Shown here: in pieces, positions 11,729 through 24,750 of the stretch
Layout: every line of letters starts with the position of its first letter
Position numbering within the stretch: the first letter of the stretch is position 1
Origin: Tetranychus cinnabarinus
Taxonomy: Eukaryota > Arthropoda > Arachnida > Trombidiformes > Tetranychidae
DNA length: 64,000 nt
Direction: 5' to 3'
Assembly: GCA_022266195.1 (NCBI GenBank)
Contig: WHVY01000004.1
Coordinates: forward strand, 1,567,501-1,631,500
Made by a program: the position numbers and the translations under genes
The notes under the pieces: generated by a model
The model's database searches: none
What the model saw: the letters and a program-made list of their open reading frames with translations, nothing else
Told to the model about the DNA's origin: nothing

Positions 11729-13486
11729 AAAGATAAGTTATCTTATGGTATCTCTCTCCCTCTCCCTTTACGTCAGCTGGTGGTTGCTTTAGTATCGATA
11801 GTGTGTTTATGATGATGAGCTATTCAAATCAAAGCTCAAAGCCAAAAGAATTCACTAGAAGAAAATTTTGAGTCACCAAATGATGAAATGTTCACTAAGA
11901 ATTGATAATCATCCAGAAAGGAGTAAAGTTATGTTTGTATGTTATGGACTGACAAGGGAAATGACTTGAAGAGTGAGAGCAATTGCATGATTAAATATTG
12001 ACTGATTGTTTGAGGAAAGTCAAAATTGTGTGGTGGGAATTGGAAAATCAGGTTTTAATGGTGAATTAATATTTCCAATAAGGTAATAAGGTATAGTGTT
12101 GGAGTTAATTGAAAGGGAAATCAAAAAATTGGTCAAGAGGATCAGACAGGCCTCTTTACAAGTATAAATATAATTTATGAAGCTCGATTCATTTAACCAG
12201 GAACATTGAACGGTCAAATACTTTAATCAAATACTGTCAACTAGTTGTTGGGAATGAAATAAGTTTTGGACAAGAGCACTTATTCAAAAAAATAACAATA
12301 AATTTTTCAAGTTGTTAAAGATGTTTCTTGCCGCTCGAATAACCCAAAACTGGTTAATTGTGTGTGTGTTTCAAATGGTAACCAAATATTGATGCATAAT
12401 AAGATGGAGCAAATTTTAAGGTGAAAACAATAACAATGTTTTACCAGTTTTTCACTGGTACTGTTTGGGTTAAACTATCGATACTGATTCAATCGGTTCG
12501 TTAATCATTGCAAAAGGTAACAGAGCTGAATAAAAATGAAAGCTTTCACTGGTTTCTAGACTGACTGCTACTGGTGCCTTTCAACGTTACTTTTATTCGG
12601 TATCGCAAAACTATGTGTTTCACTGTTCTGAGTAACCTTATTTTCAACCTTGATTTCGTGGGTGAGGAAAACAATTTCCAGTCATTAGACTTTCTATTAG
12701 AGGGAAAATTGAATCAGTTGTTGGGTTACCTTTGAAGGCCAGCTTCTTGAGTAACCAGAAAGTAACAGAGTTGACAACAATGGAGTTTTCAGTTACATTG
12801 AACATTGTCAAATTAAATTTGATTTTAACATCTAATAAGAGATGAGCAATCATCTAAACAATAGCAAAACATCAACAGAAGGTTTCATTGTTTTTTAAGT
12901 GCAAGTATTGATTGAAATTTTCTGGTTCCACTTACAATCGAGCTTTGAAGCTAATTACTTACAACTTGTTAGTTAACTCAACCACCTACTGTCTCTGTAA
13001 GACAATCAAACCTAGATTTAGTTAGAGTTAAAAATAGTTCGACTGTAGGACATTTATCGAATGTCAGAACAACCGTTAGATTTAACAAAAAAGTAAAAAA
13101 ACAAATGACTTTTCAGTTATTTTTAGTAAAACATTTCAACGAATCAAATAGTTCAAGATTGTTAATTATTTTCTTAGATTTAGTCAAATTATGATGAAAT
13201 CGATAATCGAACTGAAACTGGAACTCAATTTATCTTTATCAAGAGTAAAGTAAAGGTTATCCTATTCTTTGATCTTTATTTTACCATTAAATACTTATCT
13301 TTATGCCTTAATAGATTAGATTCACGCATCTATTGAACCTAAATGTTCATATATGTAAATAGTAGTGAAGTTGATTAATTTATCTCATGATATTTTTCAA
13401 GGATTCATAGACAATTCATTGTTCATACAACTCAAGTTTAGTTGAACTTAAATAGTTAGGGACATCAACTTAACGACTCTACGACG
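11729..13486. other. Intergenic between SDR and first GST
   Basis: AT-rich with short frames only. The last 500 bp (about 13040-13480) resembles the 5' flank of the GST at 28170 (27800-28130), so it is part of the GST duplication unit rather than unique sequence. Confidence 0.5.
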
Positions 13487-13490
13487 TGAA

Positions 13491-13498
13491 TATAAAAG
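13491..13498 (+). promoter_or_regulatory. TATA box of GST 1
   Basis: TATAAAAG sits 89-96 bp before the ATG of GST 1. The four minus-strand GSTs carry TATAAAAGG 80-81 bp before their ATGs, so this is a conserved core promoter of the array. Confidence 0.7.
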
Positions 13499-13586
13499 GC
13501 TGCTTTCAAGATCAACTTCTTACTTTGATTGTAAACTTTGGTTGTTCAATTTGCTTCATCTCAAACAATTGTATTCATCTTCAACA

Positions 13587-14397
13587 ATGCCTTTGAATTT
13601 GTATTATCACCCACTTTCTCCGCCATCAAATGTGGTTCGGATTGTTGCTAAACTAATCGACACATCCTTTGAGGAAACTGAAGTCAGTGTAGTGACTGGT
13701 GAACATTTGAAGCCAGAATTTTTATCCGTAAGTAAATCATTCAAATGTCATTCAAATGTAATTTTAAGCAAATTTTCTCGCAATTTCAATCTAATATTGT
13801 ACAGATAAACCCATTCCACTGTGTTCCTACCTTGGTGGATGATGGATATGCTCTTTGGGAAAGGTAAATCCACTTTGATATTGTTTAATAACTCCAGTTA
13901 ACTAATAATAAATATTTGTCTGTTTTATTAACCTTTTCAGTCGATCGATAATTACTTATCTTGTGGATAAATTTGCTCCTGGACATTCACTTTATCCAAC
14001 TGACCTACAAAAACGAGCAACAGTCAATCGATGGCTGTATTGGGACTCAGGAACATTTTACGCTTCATTGAATGCCTATTTTGGTCCAGTCTTTGCGGGA
14101 AAACCAGTACAACCAGAAGCAGCTGAAGTGTTCAAGAAAAATGCTTCAGCACTGGATGAATCATTGAAAAGTACTAAATATGTTGCTGGTGATGAACTGA
14201 GTGTTGCTGATATTTCAATTACAGTTACCATTTCAGTTGCTTCAGCTATGGGCATTGATACAAGTGAACTCAAAAATGTTGAAAAATGGTTGAAACAAGT
14301 GGAAAGTGACTTTGACCCATCGACTTGGCAAACTTTAGTCATTGATTCAGCTAATGGTTTAGGAACTTACTTCAAGTCAAAGGCTTTTAGTTCATAA
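13587..14397 (+). CDS. Delta-like glutathione S-transferase 1 (218 aa)
   Basis: Exons 13587-13727, 13805-13863 and 13941-14397; all junctions are GT..AG and the frame is kept. GSTs conjugate glutathione to electrophiles in the cytosol and contribute to detoxification of xenobiotics and plant compounds. The N-terminal thioredoxin-like domain (about residues 1-80) shows the start LYYHPLSPPS with candidate catalytic Ser, then INPFHCVPTLVDDG and the glutathione-binding Glu-Ser of ALWESRSI. The all-helical C-terminal domain (about 88-218) contains the conserved GDELSVADI N-capping/hydrophobic-staple region. Length and exon layout match all other GSTs here. The ATG is chosen because it aligns with its paralogs; the frame is open further upstream. 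Class delta is judged from the VPTLVDDGxALWES pattern; epsilon is the main alternative. Confidence 0.95.
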
Positions 14398-15182
14398 ACT
14401 GCTTGTTGTTCAAATCTCGGCTTGATCAAAATACATGTATCTATCTATATCATAGTTTAATTAAAATATGTTAACATTAAATTATTTATTCTTAACTCGT
14501 TAATTATTAATATTTTAAAGTCTATTAAAAGTAAACAATAATTGTTTTCATTATTATGAATTTATTACATGTTCTGGTTTTGTCCTTTTCAACATAAGGA
14601 TTTACAGATAATTTTGTGCTTCACTGGCCTCAAAATGATGATTATTTTATGAGAATTTTATCAAATAACTTTCCATCAACATGGATTACATTAAAAGATT
14701 TAATCATATTAAGTAAATTTTTTCATTGAATCTTTTGAATTAAACAAAAATCGGGTTTTACTTTTTGGTTCCATCACTTTAACATTGGTTTGTTCATCGT
14801 GAATTAATTGTAATTGAAAACTAAATTGTTATGGGCAAAAAAAGTGAAGACTTATTTACTCAAAAGATTTGAGTAAAATCCACAAAACTCTGTTTATTTC
14901 GATATCAAACAAGAAGCAAATGTTTTTAGGCAAAAGTACTGTTCACTATTCATCAATGAAACACCAGAAACAAACACATATCGTAATCATATCGATAGTA
15001 TCGATACAAAATCATTATGAAACGTTATGTTGATTTCATCATTTTTTACCAACGCCTTTAAATCCAAAGTTAAGTTCATAAGTCTGGTTTCATAATCTAT
15101 TATTCATCTTGATTTTTTACTTTGATTGTGAACTTTTTTACTTGATCTTCTACAGTTGTGTTCATATTTTTCAACAAAAAAA
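14398..15182. other. 3' flank of GST 1 and 5' flank of GST 2
   Basis: Contains a stretch (about 14570-14650) resembling 16240-16330 downstream of GST 2, so the duplication unit includes 3' flanking DNA. No other feature is seen. GST 2 lacks an obvious TATA box at the position used by its paralogs. Confidence 0.5.
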
Positions 15183-16009
15183 ATGCCTTTGCAATTATAT
15201 TACGATAACCTTTCTCCACCATCGCGAGTAGTTCGCATCCTTGTTAAGGAAATCGGTCTTGATGTTGAAGAAAAACAAGTCAATTTAATGGCTGGTGATC
15301 ACATGAAGCCAGAATTCCTCGCCGTGAGTAATTATTTTAATTTATATTTTAATTTCTTCAACTGATTCAAATGTAAGTTTTTCCCTCTTGTAATTTCATC
15401 CTTTACAGATAAACCCATTTCACTGTGTTCCTACCTTAGTAGATGATGGATATGCTCTATGGGAAAGGTAAATTCACTTTATATTGTTTAATAACTCCAC
15501 TTAACTAATAAATATGCAAAATATTTGACTGTTTTGTTAACCTTTTCAGTCGCTCCATAATTACTTATCTTGTGGATAAATTTGCTCCTGGACATTCACT
15601 TTATCCAACTGATCTACAAAAACGAGCAACAGTCAATCGATGGCTGCATTGGGACTCAGGAACATTTTACGCTTCATTGAACGCATACTATGTACCACTT
15701 TTTTATGGCAAACCTTATCAACCAGCCTCACTCGAATCGTTCAAAAAAGCCGCTACTGCACTGGATGAATCATTGAAAAACACTAAATATGTTGCTGGTG
15801 ATGAATTGAGTGTAGCTGATATTCCAATTACAGTTACCTTGACTTTGGCTACAGCTATTGGTATTGATACAGGTGAACTTAAAAATGTTGAAAAATGGTT
15901 AAAGCAAGTGGAAACTGATTTGAAACCATCAACATGGCAAACTTTAGTCATTGATCCAGCAAACGCTCTAAGAGATTTGCTTAAAGCAATTTCTTCTAAA
16001 AGCTCATAA
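15183..16009 (+). CDS. Delta-like glutathione S-transferase 2 (219 aa)
   Basis: Exons 15183-15323, 15409-15467 and 15550-16009, with the same intron positions and phases as GST 1. The first donor is GTGAGT, as in the minus-strand copies, rather than the GTAAGT of GST 1 and GST 6. The thioredoxin-like domain (residues 1-80) has LYYDNLSPPSRVVRI and INPFHCVPTLVDDG..LWES; the helical domain is complete to the C-terminal Ser-Ser. Its C-domain differs in the substrate-pocket region (YVPLFYGKPYQPASLESFKK) from the FAGKPVQPEAAEVFKK form shared by most copies. A different substrate range is therefore plausible (inference). The frame is intact and all core residues are present, so it is likely functional. 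Confidence 0.95.
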
Positions 16010-17051
16010 TTTTTTCACTTTTTTTTGGGTAAAATACAATGTATCTATCCAATATTCAAAGATGAATTAAATTGAAAGATATTAACGAAGTAATGGTCTA
16101 TCCACTTCTTTTCACTTTTTAACACTTCTACTGAAACTGTTAGTAAGACTCTTTTGGCTCTGCAAATCTTGGTTTTAACGGAAGTCTATTCAAAGGTGTA
16201 AAACAATTAATTTTCATCATTTATTGTTGTTACCTCTACAGTTTATGCATTGGTTTGTCCATTTCAACATTTAGTTTCTCAACCTTTAGATAATTTTGTG
16301 CTTTACTGACTAAAACGGTGATTATTTCAAGACAATTATAATTGTAACAGATTTGATTTTCAACATGAATTACTTCAAGAAATTGCAAGAAATTATTTCG
16401 AGTTTCAGGCTTACTTTTTTGATTTGCCTCTCCAATTTTGAGAAACCTTTAATGTTGAAGTTGGATGATTTAAGGAAGCAAATTATATCATTAGCCCAAT
16501 TATCATTCAATTTGAAGAGTTTCAAAAATTATTCATTCTTTTCATAATATGACAATTTGATAAATTACTTCAGAGCAACAGATATTGTCTTCTTTGTTTT
16601 TAGCACGCACTTGTTAATGAATTGGGAATAAACTTTTCATTTACGAATTTAAATTTTGCTTTCTAATTCAATAATTGCTCAAGATCTGAGCCTCAGGTGT
16701 TGATTGGTAACATGGTGAAATTTCAAGCGATGTATAGCATCAGTTGAATCACTAGTCAGATCAAGCAACAAGAGGCTAGTTATTAAATAATTTGTTTACC
16801 ATAAGATGAAATAAGTACTTGAACCTCCTCTATGAAAACCTCATTTGCTATCTTCCCACGTTCCCACTTGTTTCATTATAGTTTTTGCTTTTCAATGTTG
16901 AACTCTGTATCTAAATCTCTACAATTTCATTTAATTTCTCTTCAAATTGTACTGAAATAATTTGATTAAATTGTATTTCATTGTTTTTAATAGTGATTTT
17001 GTGTAAATTATTGTAATCAAATGTAACCATAAAAAAAGTCAATAGCAATAA
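16010..17051. other. Duplicated GST 3' flank and P450 upstream region
   Basis: The part at about 16100-16520 shares stretches with 19400-19680 and, more weakly, with 22850-22900, 24620-24680 and 26360-26410, all of which adjoin GST genes or a lost GST. The open frame at 16353-16547 lies in this repeat and is not called. Confidence 0.6.
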
Positions 17052-18904
17052 ATGTTCAACATGCTTAATGTGACTCTATGGATCGTTGTATTTCTAGTCA
17101 GTTTCATCAGCTGGTTCATCTTGTAAGCAACTTGTTTATCATATTTTTTCTTGCTCTTACACGTTTATTTGTTGTTTTTCTACCTTTTCTCTACTTTTCT
17201 TGTAGTTATGTGAAGAAAAAACACTCTTATTGGGAGCGTCAAGGCATCAAGGGCCCAAAGCCCTTATTTCTGGTTGGAACTACATTCGCTGGTGTGGATA
17301 AACCAATTGTTGAAGCAAATAGGGACTTTTACAAGAAATTTGGTAACCTTTATGGGTAAATTGAATCTTTTTTGTTCCTTCTCATCATTGTTTCCACTTT
17401 TCTGTTACAACTTAACTCATATGTTTTGAAAAAAATCAATTTCTACTAATTTAGCATTGAATTGTCCTTGACTAGTTTCCGAACACTTTCTTTATTTTTC
17501 TAGTCTCCTCCATAATTGCAATGCACTATTTCAACCAAGGTCTTTAGGTTCAAGTAAAATTTCTTGCTTTTTTGCAATTCATTATTTATCCTTTTCAACA
17601 TTTCTTCTTTCTTGAACTAGTAAACTTATTATCTTTTCTTATTATTTCACAGTCTATACGATGGTTTACAAGCTCACTTAGTTGTTGGTGATCCTGAGCT
17701 TCTTCGGCACATTTGCGTCAAAGATTTTCACATTTTCCCTCAAGGTTTTCATTTCCCATCTCTTCACGAAATCGAGAAATCGTTTTTGATAAATTTATAT
17801 GGAGAAAAATGGAAACGCATTCGAACTCTATTAACTCCTACATTTTCAACGGGAAAAATCAAGAGAATGTTTAATTTGATGAAAATTTGCAACAAAGATG
17901 CCCAGTTGCAACTCAAAAATCTCACCAAATCAGGTGAAGCACAGTTTGATCCTAAATATTTTTGGGGAAGATACAATATGGATGTCATCGCTAAATGCTG
18001 TTTTGCAACGAATCTTGATGTTTACAGCAATGAAGAAGATGTTTTCTTGCGCAATTTTATTGAATTTTTCCAAGGAAACCCTCTGAAATTATTGTGTGCA
18101 GCCGTTTTTCCCGGATGGTTTTCCAGATTATTGAAACTGAGTTTGTTTCCACCTAAAAATCTTGAATTTTTGCGAGACTTAACTTTGACTTTAATTGAAA
18201 ACCGTAAAAATGGCCAGAATAAAGCTGACGATTTTCTTCAAACACTTATCGATCTAGAAACATCAACAGAAGATGGTGATCTTAATAAAGCCAAACTGTC
18301 CACAGATGAAATTGTTGGAGCATCAATGATTTCCCTTGTTGCAGGATATGAAACAACTTCAACTCTTCTCACCTGGTCCTGTTATAGACTGGCCAAGAAT
18401 CCAGATATCCAAGAAAAGTTATATCAACAAATTTCTGAAGTTGATTTGGATGATTATGAAACACTCAATTCACTGTCATACCTGGATGCTGTCATATCAG
18501 AAACACTCAGAATCGATGCACCGATTGTTCTATTCCAACGGCTGTCACATTCAGATTATAAATTTCCTGGAACCAATGTAGAGATTAAAAAAGGAACCAC
18601 AATATCTATTCCTGTCTATGCCATTCATCATGACCCAGCCAATTATCCTGATCCAGAAGTTTTTGATCCACAACGATTCTTGGATGGATCAGTGAAACCA
18701 TTCACCTTTTTACCTTTCGGTTCAGGCCCGAGACTATGCATTGGAATGCGATTTGCGCTCATCAACGCAAAACTTTCCTTAGCCTATTTGGTCAAAAACT
18801 ATCACATTTTTACTACCGATGCAACTCCATCAAAAATCAAATATGCAAGAGGATCCATCATATTAGCAGCCGAAGATTTGAAATTAGGAATAAAACCAAG
18901 ATGA
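17052..18904 (+). CDS. Cytochrome P450, microsomal, CYP3-clan-like (490 aa)
   Basis: Exons 17052-17122, 17206-17355 and 17653-18904. The first exon encodes an N-terminal membrane anchor (WIVVFLVSFISWFIF), then a basic stop-transfer and the proline-rich hinge (GIKGPKPLF). The I-helix oxygen-activation motif is AGYETTS (residues about 304-310), the K-helix ExxR is ETLR (about 357-360), PERF appears as PQRF, and the heme-binding loop is FGSGPRLCIG with the axial Cys at about 436. Length is normal for a microsomal P450. It would oxidise lipophilic substrates in the ER with electrons from P450 reductase. The WERQGIKGPKP start suggests the CYP3 clan (CYP3/6/9-type). It sits inside the GST array in the same orientation as GST 1 and 2, a grouping of phase I and phase II detoxification genes; co-regulation is unproven. 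Confidence 0.95.
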
Positions 18905-20561
18905 TTTTTCATTTTCAAGCAACAATTTGAAATGCAACAATTTACAATATTTTACTATGGATCTTTGCCTTTTAATGACTCAATGAAACGCATACGATGT
19001 AAAATAAAATTTGGTGTTCAAAACTCTAACTATTAATAGTGTTGAAGCTCTTATACCAAACAATTCATATTCCTGAATGATTTTACATGAAAGAAGCAAG
19101 GCTCGAATGATGGTCCAAAAGACAAAAACTCAGCAATTTGAATCAAGTGCCAAAATTATTGGCAAATAATGTTGAATAACTCTTATTTCTTTATGACTAT
19201 GGAAATAAAAATCTAAGCAGCAAATTCATATTGCTATCATTTTTTCGGAGTTTCGTATTGAAATTGTATTTTATAAATATTCATATTCAGACCATATTAC
19301 ATATATTCATAAACAGTTTATATAATAATATGAACAATTTAGTCCTTTTTTGTTTAAACTTTCCGTTGTAAAACATAAACAAAAATGTTTTGCATTCAAC
19401 TCTTTTCACTTTCTGAAACTTGAATTGCAAATGTTAGCACAGCTCGACTCTTTTGACTCTTTACAAATCTGGGTTTTGACGGAAGTCCATTCAAAGGTAA
19501 ACAATAACATATTTACCTATTATTGTTACCTACACAATGTAAGCGGGATTCTTTGTCTGTGTAAGCATTTTGATAAACTGATTCCGCGCTTAGGCTTACT
19601 CTTTTGATCTGCCTTTTCAATTTTGCTACTGAAACCATCAAAGTTGAAGTTGAATGATTTAAGAAGCAAAGTCTTATGTTACAATTAAAAGTCTAGTTAG
19701 CTCGATTATTAATAGAGTTGTAAAATTATCAATCTGTTTCATGTGTCAAATTTCAAGAAATCAAAGAAGTGTCAAGAATAGGTGTTTCGTTGAAAGCAAC
19801 TTAGCAAAGCCGTAAAACAACATCAACAATCAGTTATACATAAATGACTTCCCTACCTTTCCCATAATAATCTGAGAAACTTGAGACTGTTTTGATTCAA
19901 GTCGATTGTTTATGTTTTATTTGATTAGCTTTTATCTTTTGTTACAACATAAATTCAGGATAAATTCATTGACTAAATCTGCCTGGTTTTACATTGGATT
20001 GCAATCAATTTACTTTTACCAGACTATTGAAAATTAGATAATCAAATTATCATATTTTTTCATTTAACTTGAAAAACAATTCCAGTTAAGTGCAGTTTCT
20101 CAGTGTTGAACCTATCAATGACATCATAATTGAATTTGATCATTAGCCCCATCAAAATGTAATTTGCTATCTACAATCTATTATTGTTTACATTTGTATC
20201 CATTGTGGTTGTAATAAACCACAAGCATGTTCAAACGAATGCAATCCAAGCCTGAATTAAATTCTGTTCATGTCTCTTCATTTCAACCATTTCAATGAAA
20301 ATATTTGTCTCCAATGAAACTCACTATTTCCAATATTAAATGGCAACAGCCAGAAGCAACCAGATGGATGGAAAATTTGGCCTTCCCATCCTCTTGCTGA
20401 TTGATTTATCTAATCATGGGAAAATGTAATCTTTTTGCTGACTCGAGTGATCGTGATAATGTAACGGGAAGAGATTCAGTCATTGAATCTTTACAATAAT
20501 TTAATTTGTTATTTTGTCTAAGTACAATCAACAGCTTGAACGTGCTTCAATTGTATACAAA
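18905..20561. other. Intergenic with a relic of the GST 3' flank
   Basis: The segment at about 19395-19680 matches the 3' flank of GST 2 (about 16100-16520) although no GST lies next to it. The remaining 0.9 kb up to the phosphatase is AT-rich with no feature I can support. Confidence 0.55.
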
Positions 20562-22430
20562 ATGTTACTTTATTACCTTTTGGCCAGTTTGGCCAGTTTA
20601 ACCTTTACCAATGGGTTTAAAGAAGGCCTTTCCATCTCCACTATTTACCAGCAACCCGAACAAGTCCACCTTTCATTAGGAGGTAAGTGATTGTTTATCA
20701 AGTCAAATGAAGCTCTTATTTATGTTGTTTATGTTTTCAAGTCAATCCATCGGAAATGATAGTTACCTGGACTACTTTCGATCCAATTAGTTTACCTACG
20801 GCTGCATATGGAATCTCAACGCTTAATGAAACAATTTACGGATATTCAACAAAATTTGTTGACGGAGGCTCAGAAAAACGAGTTATGTACATACACAGAG
20901 TTACAATGAACAATCTTAAACCAGATCAAAAGTATGGTTAGTTAACAATTGTAATCAAATCAAATCAAATCATTAACTTTATATTGTTTCATTGTTTGTT
21001 TACCAGTTTACCGAGTTGGCAGTGATGCTGGTTGGAGTGAAATTTTCTGGTTCAAGACTATTAAAGATGGTGTTGATTGGAGTCCAACTTTAGCTGTATT
21101 TGGTGATCTTGGCAATGATAATGGAAAGTCGATTCCAAAGTTACAACAAGATTCTCAGGATGGAGCATTTGATGCCATCCTTCATGTTGGTATGTACATT
21201 CAATATTGAGTATCAAAGATATGTAATAAAATTGGTTTTCACTTTTTTTTCTTCGCAGGAGATTTTGCTTATGACTTGGACTCGGTATGAATTTAATCAA
21301 CTCTGACTATTGAGTAGTTATTAAATTAATTTTCAAACATTTGATAGGATAATGCACGAGTTGGCGATCAATTTATGAGACAAGTTGAACCATTTGCTGC
21401 TTATGTACCTTACATGGCAACTGCCGGAAATCATGAACAAGCCTAGTAAGTGTTGGATAAAATGATGTAAACCTATTATTAAATGTTGCTTTTAAATGAC
21501 TTTTCCAGCAATTTTTCCAACTATGTTAATCGTTTTACAATGGTTGATACCAGAAGCAAAGAGATCAACAACCATTTTTACAGCTACAACATTGGTCCAG
21601 CTCACTTCATCAGTTTTTCAACAGAATTTTACTTTTTCTTCGAATATGGCTGGAGTCAATTGTACACTCAATTCAAATGGTTAGAGGAGGATCTGATTGA
21701 GGCAACCAAACCAGAGAACCGGGCAATTCGTCCTTGGATTATCACACTTGGACATAGGCCAATGTATTGTAACAGTCTTACTAAAGATGATTGCACTTTC
21801 CGAGAATCAAGGGTAAATACAAAACCAAGTGAAATGATCAATTGGAAAATAATGAAATGCTTTTCAAACGTAAAACTCATTAGATTCGCAAAGGTATTCC
21901 AGTCGTATATGAGCTCGGCTTAGAAGATCTGTTTTACAAGTATGGTGTTGATCTGGAAATTTGGGGTCACGAACATTTCTATGAGCGATTGTGGCCAATT
22001 TACAACTTGAAGGTTTACAATGGAAGCTTGGATGAGCCTTATACCAATCCTAGTGCTCCAGTCCATATAACTACTGGTTCAGCGGTATGAATCAATCCAA
22101 AGTCTTGATAACAATTTACTTATCAGAATTTTGATTTCACAGGGTTGCCAAGAAGGTCTTAATCCTCCAGTTTCAGATCCAACTGATTGGAGTGCTGTTA
22201 GGATTGAAGATTATGGATTTTCTCGGATGAAGATTCATAACCGTACTCACTTAACTTTTGAGCAGTTATCTGTTGATCAGGTAATAAACATTAGGTTCAT
22301 ATTTTATGCACTGATAATTCATTGAATGATTTTTTTGTCTTTTTCTTAGGATCATAAAATTGTTGATAGTATTACCATAATAAAGGATAAACATGAGCCT
22401 TATCCTGCACGAAAAGCTACTCATAATTAA
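20562..22430 (+). CDS. Purple acid phosphatase, ACP7-like (448 aa)
   Basis: Nine exons: 20562-20682, 20742-20936, 21007-21189, 21259-21284, 21348-21445, 21509-21812, 21884-22084, 22143-22280 and 22350-22430; all splice phases agree. The first exon encodes a signal peptide (MLLYYLLASLASLTFTNG), so the enzyme is secreted or lysosomal. A fibronectin-III-like N-domain (about residues 25-125) precedes the metallophosphatase domain. The binuclear metal ligands are visible: GDLG (Asp about 139), GDFAYD (Asp 168, Tyr 171), GNHE (Asn 203, His 204), GHRPMY (His about 290) and GHEHFYER (His about 338 and 340). The tyrosinate of GDFAYD gives the purple iron charge-transfer band in this family. It hydrolyses phosphomonoesters at acid pH. 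The complete ligand set and length suggest an active enzyme. Exon 4 is a 26-bp micro-exon carrying part of the second motif. Confidence 0.95.
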
Positions 22431-22964
22431 AAGCTCGTAACTTTTAGACTACATTTTTAACCAACTTTGTGATATCAACCCGAATCATCTGGTATTTTAA
22501 TTTTAATAGAAAAGAATGAAAAATTCTAGGAACCCAATTTTTCAAGTAAAATTTATAACAATCATGAATAATTTGATTCATTGAAATATCTTTCGAAAAG
22601 TAAAAAAGCAATTTTATTTCTCATTTTTTGCATGTTTTAATTGAACAATGTTTTTAAATATAACTCAAGCAAAATAATCGAAATAAAAATTTGACGCACA
22701 AACAAATTTTAATTGCAAAAGGGCAAAACAACAATTTTAGGAAATTTTTTATTGTTCTGTGATATTTATCACGTAATCTGAGTTATCATTTCCATTGATC
22801 TCAAAAAAGTGAGAAAAGCAAAGGGTAAGTCTGGACTGAAATAAACTGAAAATTTATTTGCAAATCTAGATTTAACGAAAGTCTCCTCAAAGGTAAAAAT
22901 TTGCATGTTTTATCCAAGCTTATTCTAGAAAAATTTAGAATAAAATTTTATGATTGAAATCAAT
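22431..22964. other. Gap between phosphatase and GST 3
   Basis: Holds the phosphatase 3'UTR and, at about 22840-22910, a remnant of the duplicated GST 3' flank. No gene. Confidence 0.55.
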
Positions 22965-23757
22965 TTATGAGCTAGAAGCAATTGATTTAAGTAAATCTCT
23001 GAAGCCATTAGCTGGCTCAATGACTAAAGTTTGCCAAGTCAATGGTTTTAAATCAGTTTCCACTTGTTTCAACCACTTTTGAATATTTTTGAGTTCACTT
23101 GTATCAATACCAACTGCTGTAGCTAAAGTCACGGTAACTGCAATTGAAACATCAGCAACACTCAATTCATCGCCAGCAACATATTTAGTACTTTTCAATG
23201 ATTCATCCAATGCAGAAGCATTTTTCTTGAACAATTCAGCTGCTTCGGGTTGAAATGATTTTCCTGCAAAAATTGGTTCATAGTAAGCACTTAACGATGT
23301 ATTTAAAGTTGCAGAATCCCAAAGCAGCCATCGATTGATTGTTGCTCGCTTTTGTAGATCAGTTGGATAAAGTGAATGTCCAGGAGCAAATTTGTCCACA
23401 AGATAAGTAATTATCGATCGACTGAAAAGGTTAACAAATAACAATATTTACATTTAATATTAACCATAAAGATCAAAGTGAATTTACCTTTCCCATAGAG
23501 CATATCCATCATCAACCAAAGTAGGAACACAATGGAATGGGTTTATCTGTATACAGGATGAGATTGGGTTAAAGGTAAAAAAGCTTGGAAATTTATAATT
23601 ATAACTCTTTACTCACGGCGAGGAACTCTGGTTTCATATGTTCACCAGCCATTAAATTGACTTCTTTTTCCTCTACATTTAGGCCCATTTGCTTGGCAAC
23701 GATTCGAACCACTCGCGATGGTGGCGAAAGGCTAGCGTGATATAATTGGACTGGCAT
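22965..23757 (-). CDS. Delta-like glutathione S-transferase 3 (218 aa)
   Basis: Exons on the - strand: 23617-23757, 23488-23546 and 22965-23421, with phases identical to the other copies. The N-domain begins MPVQLYHASLSPPSRVVRI, followed by INPFHCVPTLVDDGYALWES (glutathione site). The C-domain carries GDELSVADV. A TATA element (TATAAAAGG, 23845-23837) is 80 bp before the ATG. The helical domain reads ATLNTSLSAYYEPIFAGK where most copies have GTFYASLNAYF, so the wall of the hydrophobic substrate pocket differs. It is intact and probably functional. Confidence 0.95.
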
Positions 23758-24750
23758 CTTGTTGAACTAGATGAGCACAGTTGTTTAAGATGAAGTAGAA
23801 GTTACAATCGAAGTGAAAAATTGTTTGTGGAATCAACCTTTTATATTAAAGCAGATTGATAAGATCAACCGAACCAGATCTCAATAAATGTCTTGGATGC
23901 ATCTCTAGAAAATCCTTATAAATTTCCGATAAACTGTTTACCCATACAACTTAATGTATATTTTTATTGCTGTGCTTAATACGGTATAATATTTACATCA
24001 TTTTACATGGTAATCTTAAAAGCTATGAAGATAGATAAGTTTTGATTGAAGATTAGTATTATTCTGCATGGCGTACGATAATATTTGTGTTCAGCTTTGA
24101 AATCGGATAGTAATTCATCTAAACCGATAAAAGATGTAAAATTAACTTAATTCTGGTTGTTCATATTAAACAACTATCGTAATTCAAATCCTCTAGTTTA
24201 CACAAAATTACAAATTATATCGAGTTCAAAGTCAGAAGGAATTGCATACAATTGTAAAAATCTGATCCTTTAATGCAAATCCTTGAAAAACCAACGAAAA
24301 ATTTCAAAGCTGCATCGTTTGTGCGAATCTTACAACCTAGGTGATACAATGTTATAACTCTTTTGTAGTTTTTGAATTATCTAAAAACTTCAATATATGA
24401 CAGCCCATGATAAGATCTAATGTTTGTTCCAAGAATGATAATTGTAAAAGAGACCGATCTCTAAATATTGAGACTCAAACTTTTTAGGCCAATGGCCAAA
24501 ATCAAGAGAACTGTACATAAATTTAAATTCATTTTTACTAGTTTTTTGGGTCAAGTTGTAACCATTGAATATGCAACATCAACTTCCTTTTGAAAATATG
24601 AAATGATTATGAAAAAGTCTGCAAAAGTTTCAGCCTTTTCCACTCTGCCACTCTCAATTAACAAAATCCATAACATCAATAAAAAATTTTAATGTTTCAA
24701 TCAAACTAATGCTAGAAATTTTGGAATAAAACTTTACAATGAAAATCAAT
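23758..24750. other. 5' flank of GST 3 and 3' flank of GST 4
   Basis: The segment at about 23990-24120 is repeated at 25755-25890 (upstream of GST 4) and, diverged, at 27490-27650 (upstream of GST 5). It marks the 5' part of the tandem unit. The open frame at 25764-26102 lies in this repeat and is not conserved between copies. Confidence 0.55.
23837..23845 (-). promoter_or_regulatory. TATA box of GST 3
   Basis: TATAAAAGG on the - strand, 80 bp before the ATG at 23757, in the same place as in GST 4, 5 and 7. Confidence 0.65.

Noticed and set aside
16353..16547. 64-aa frame downstream of GST 2
   Set aside because: Located in the duplicated 3' flank; not preserved in the copy at 19.5 kb.
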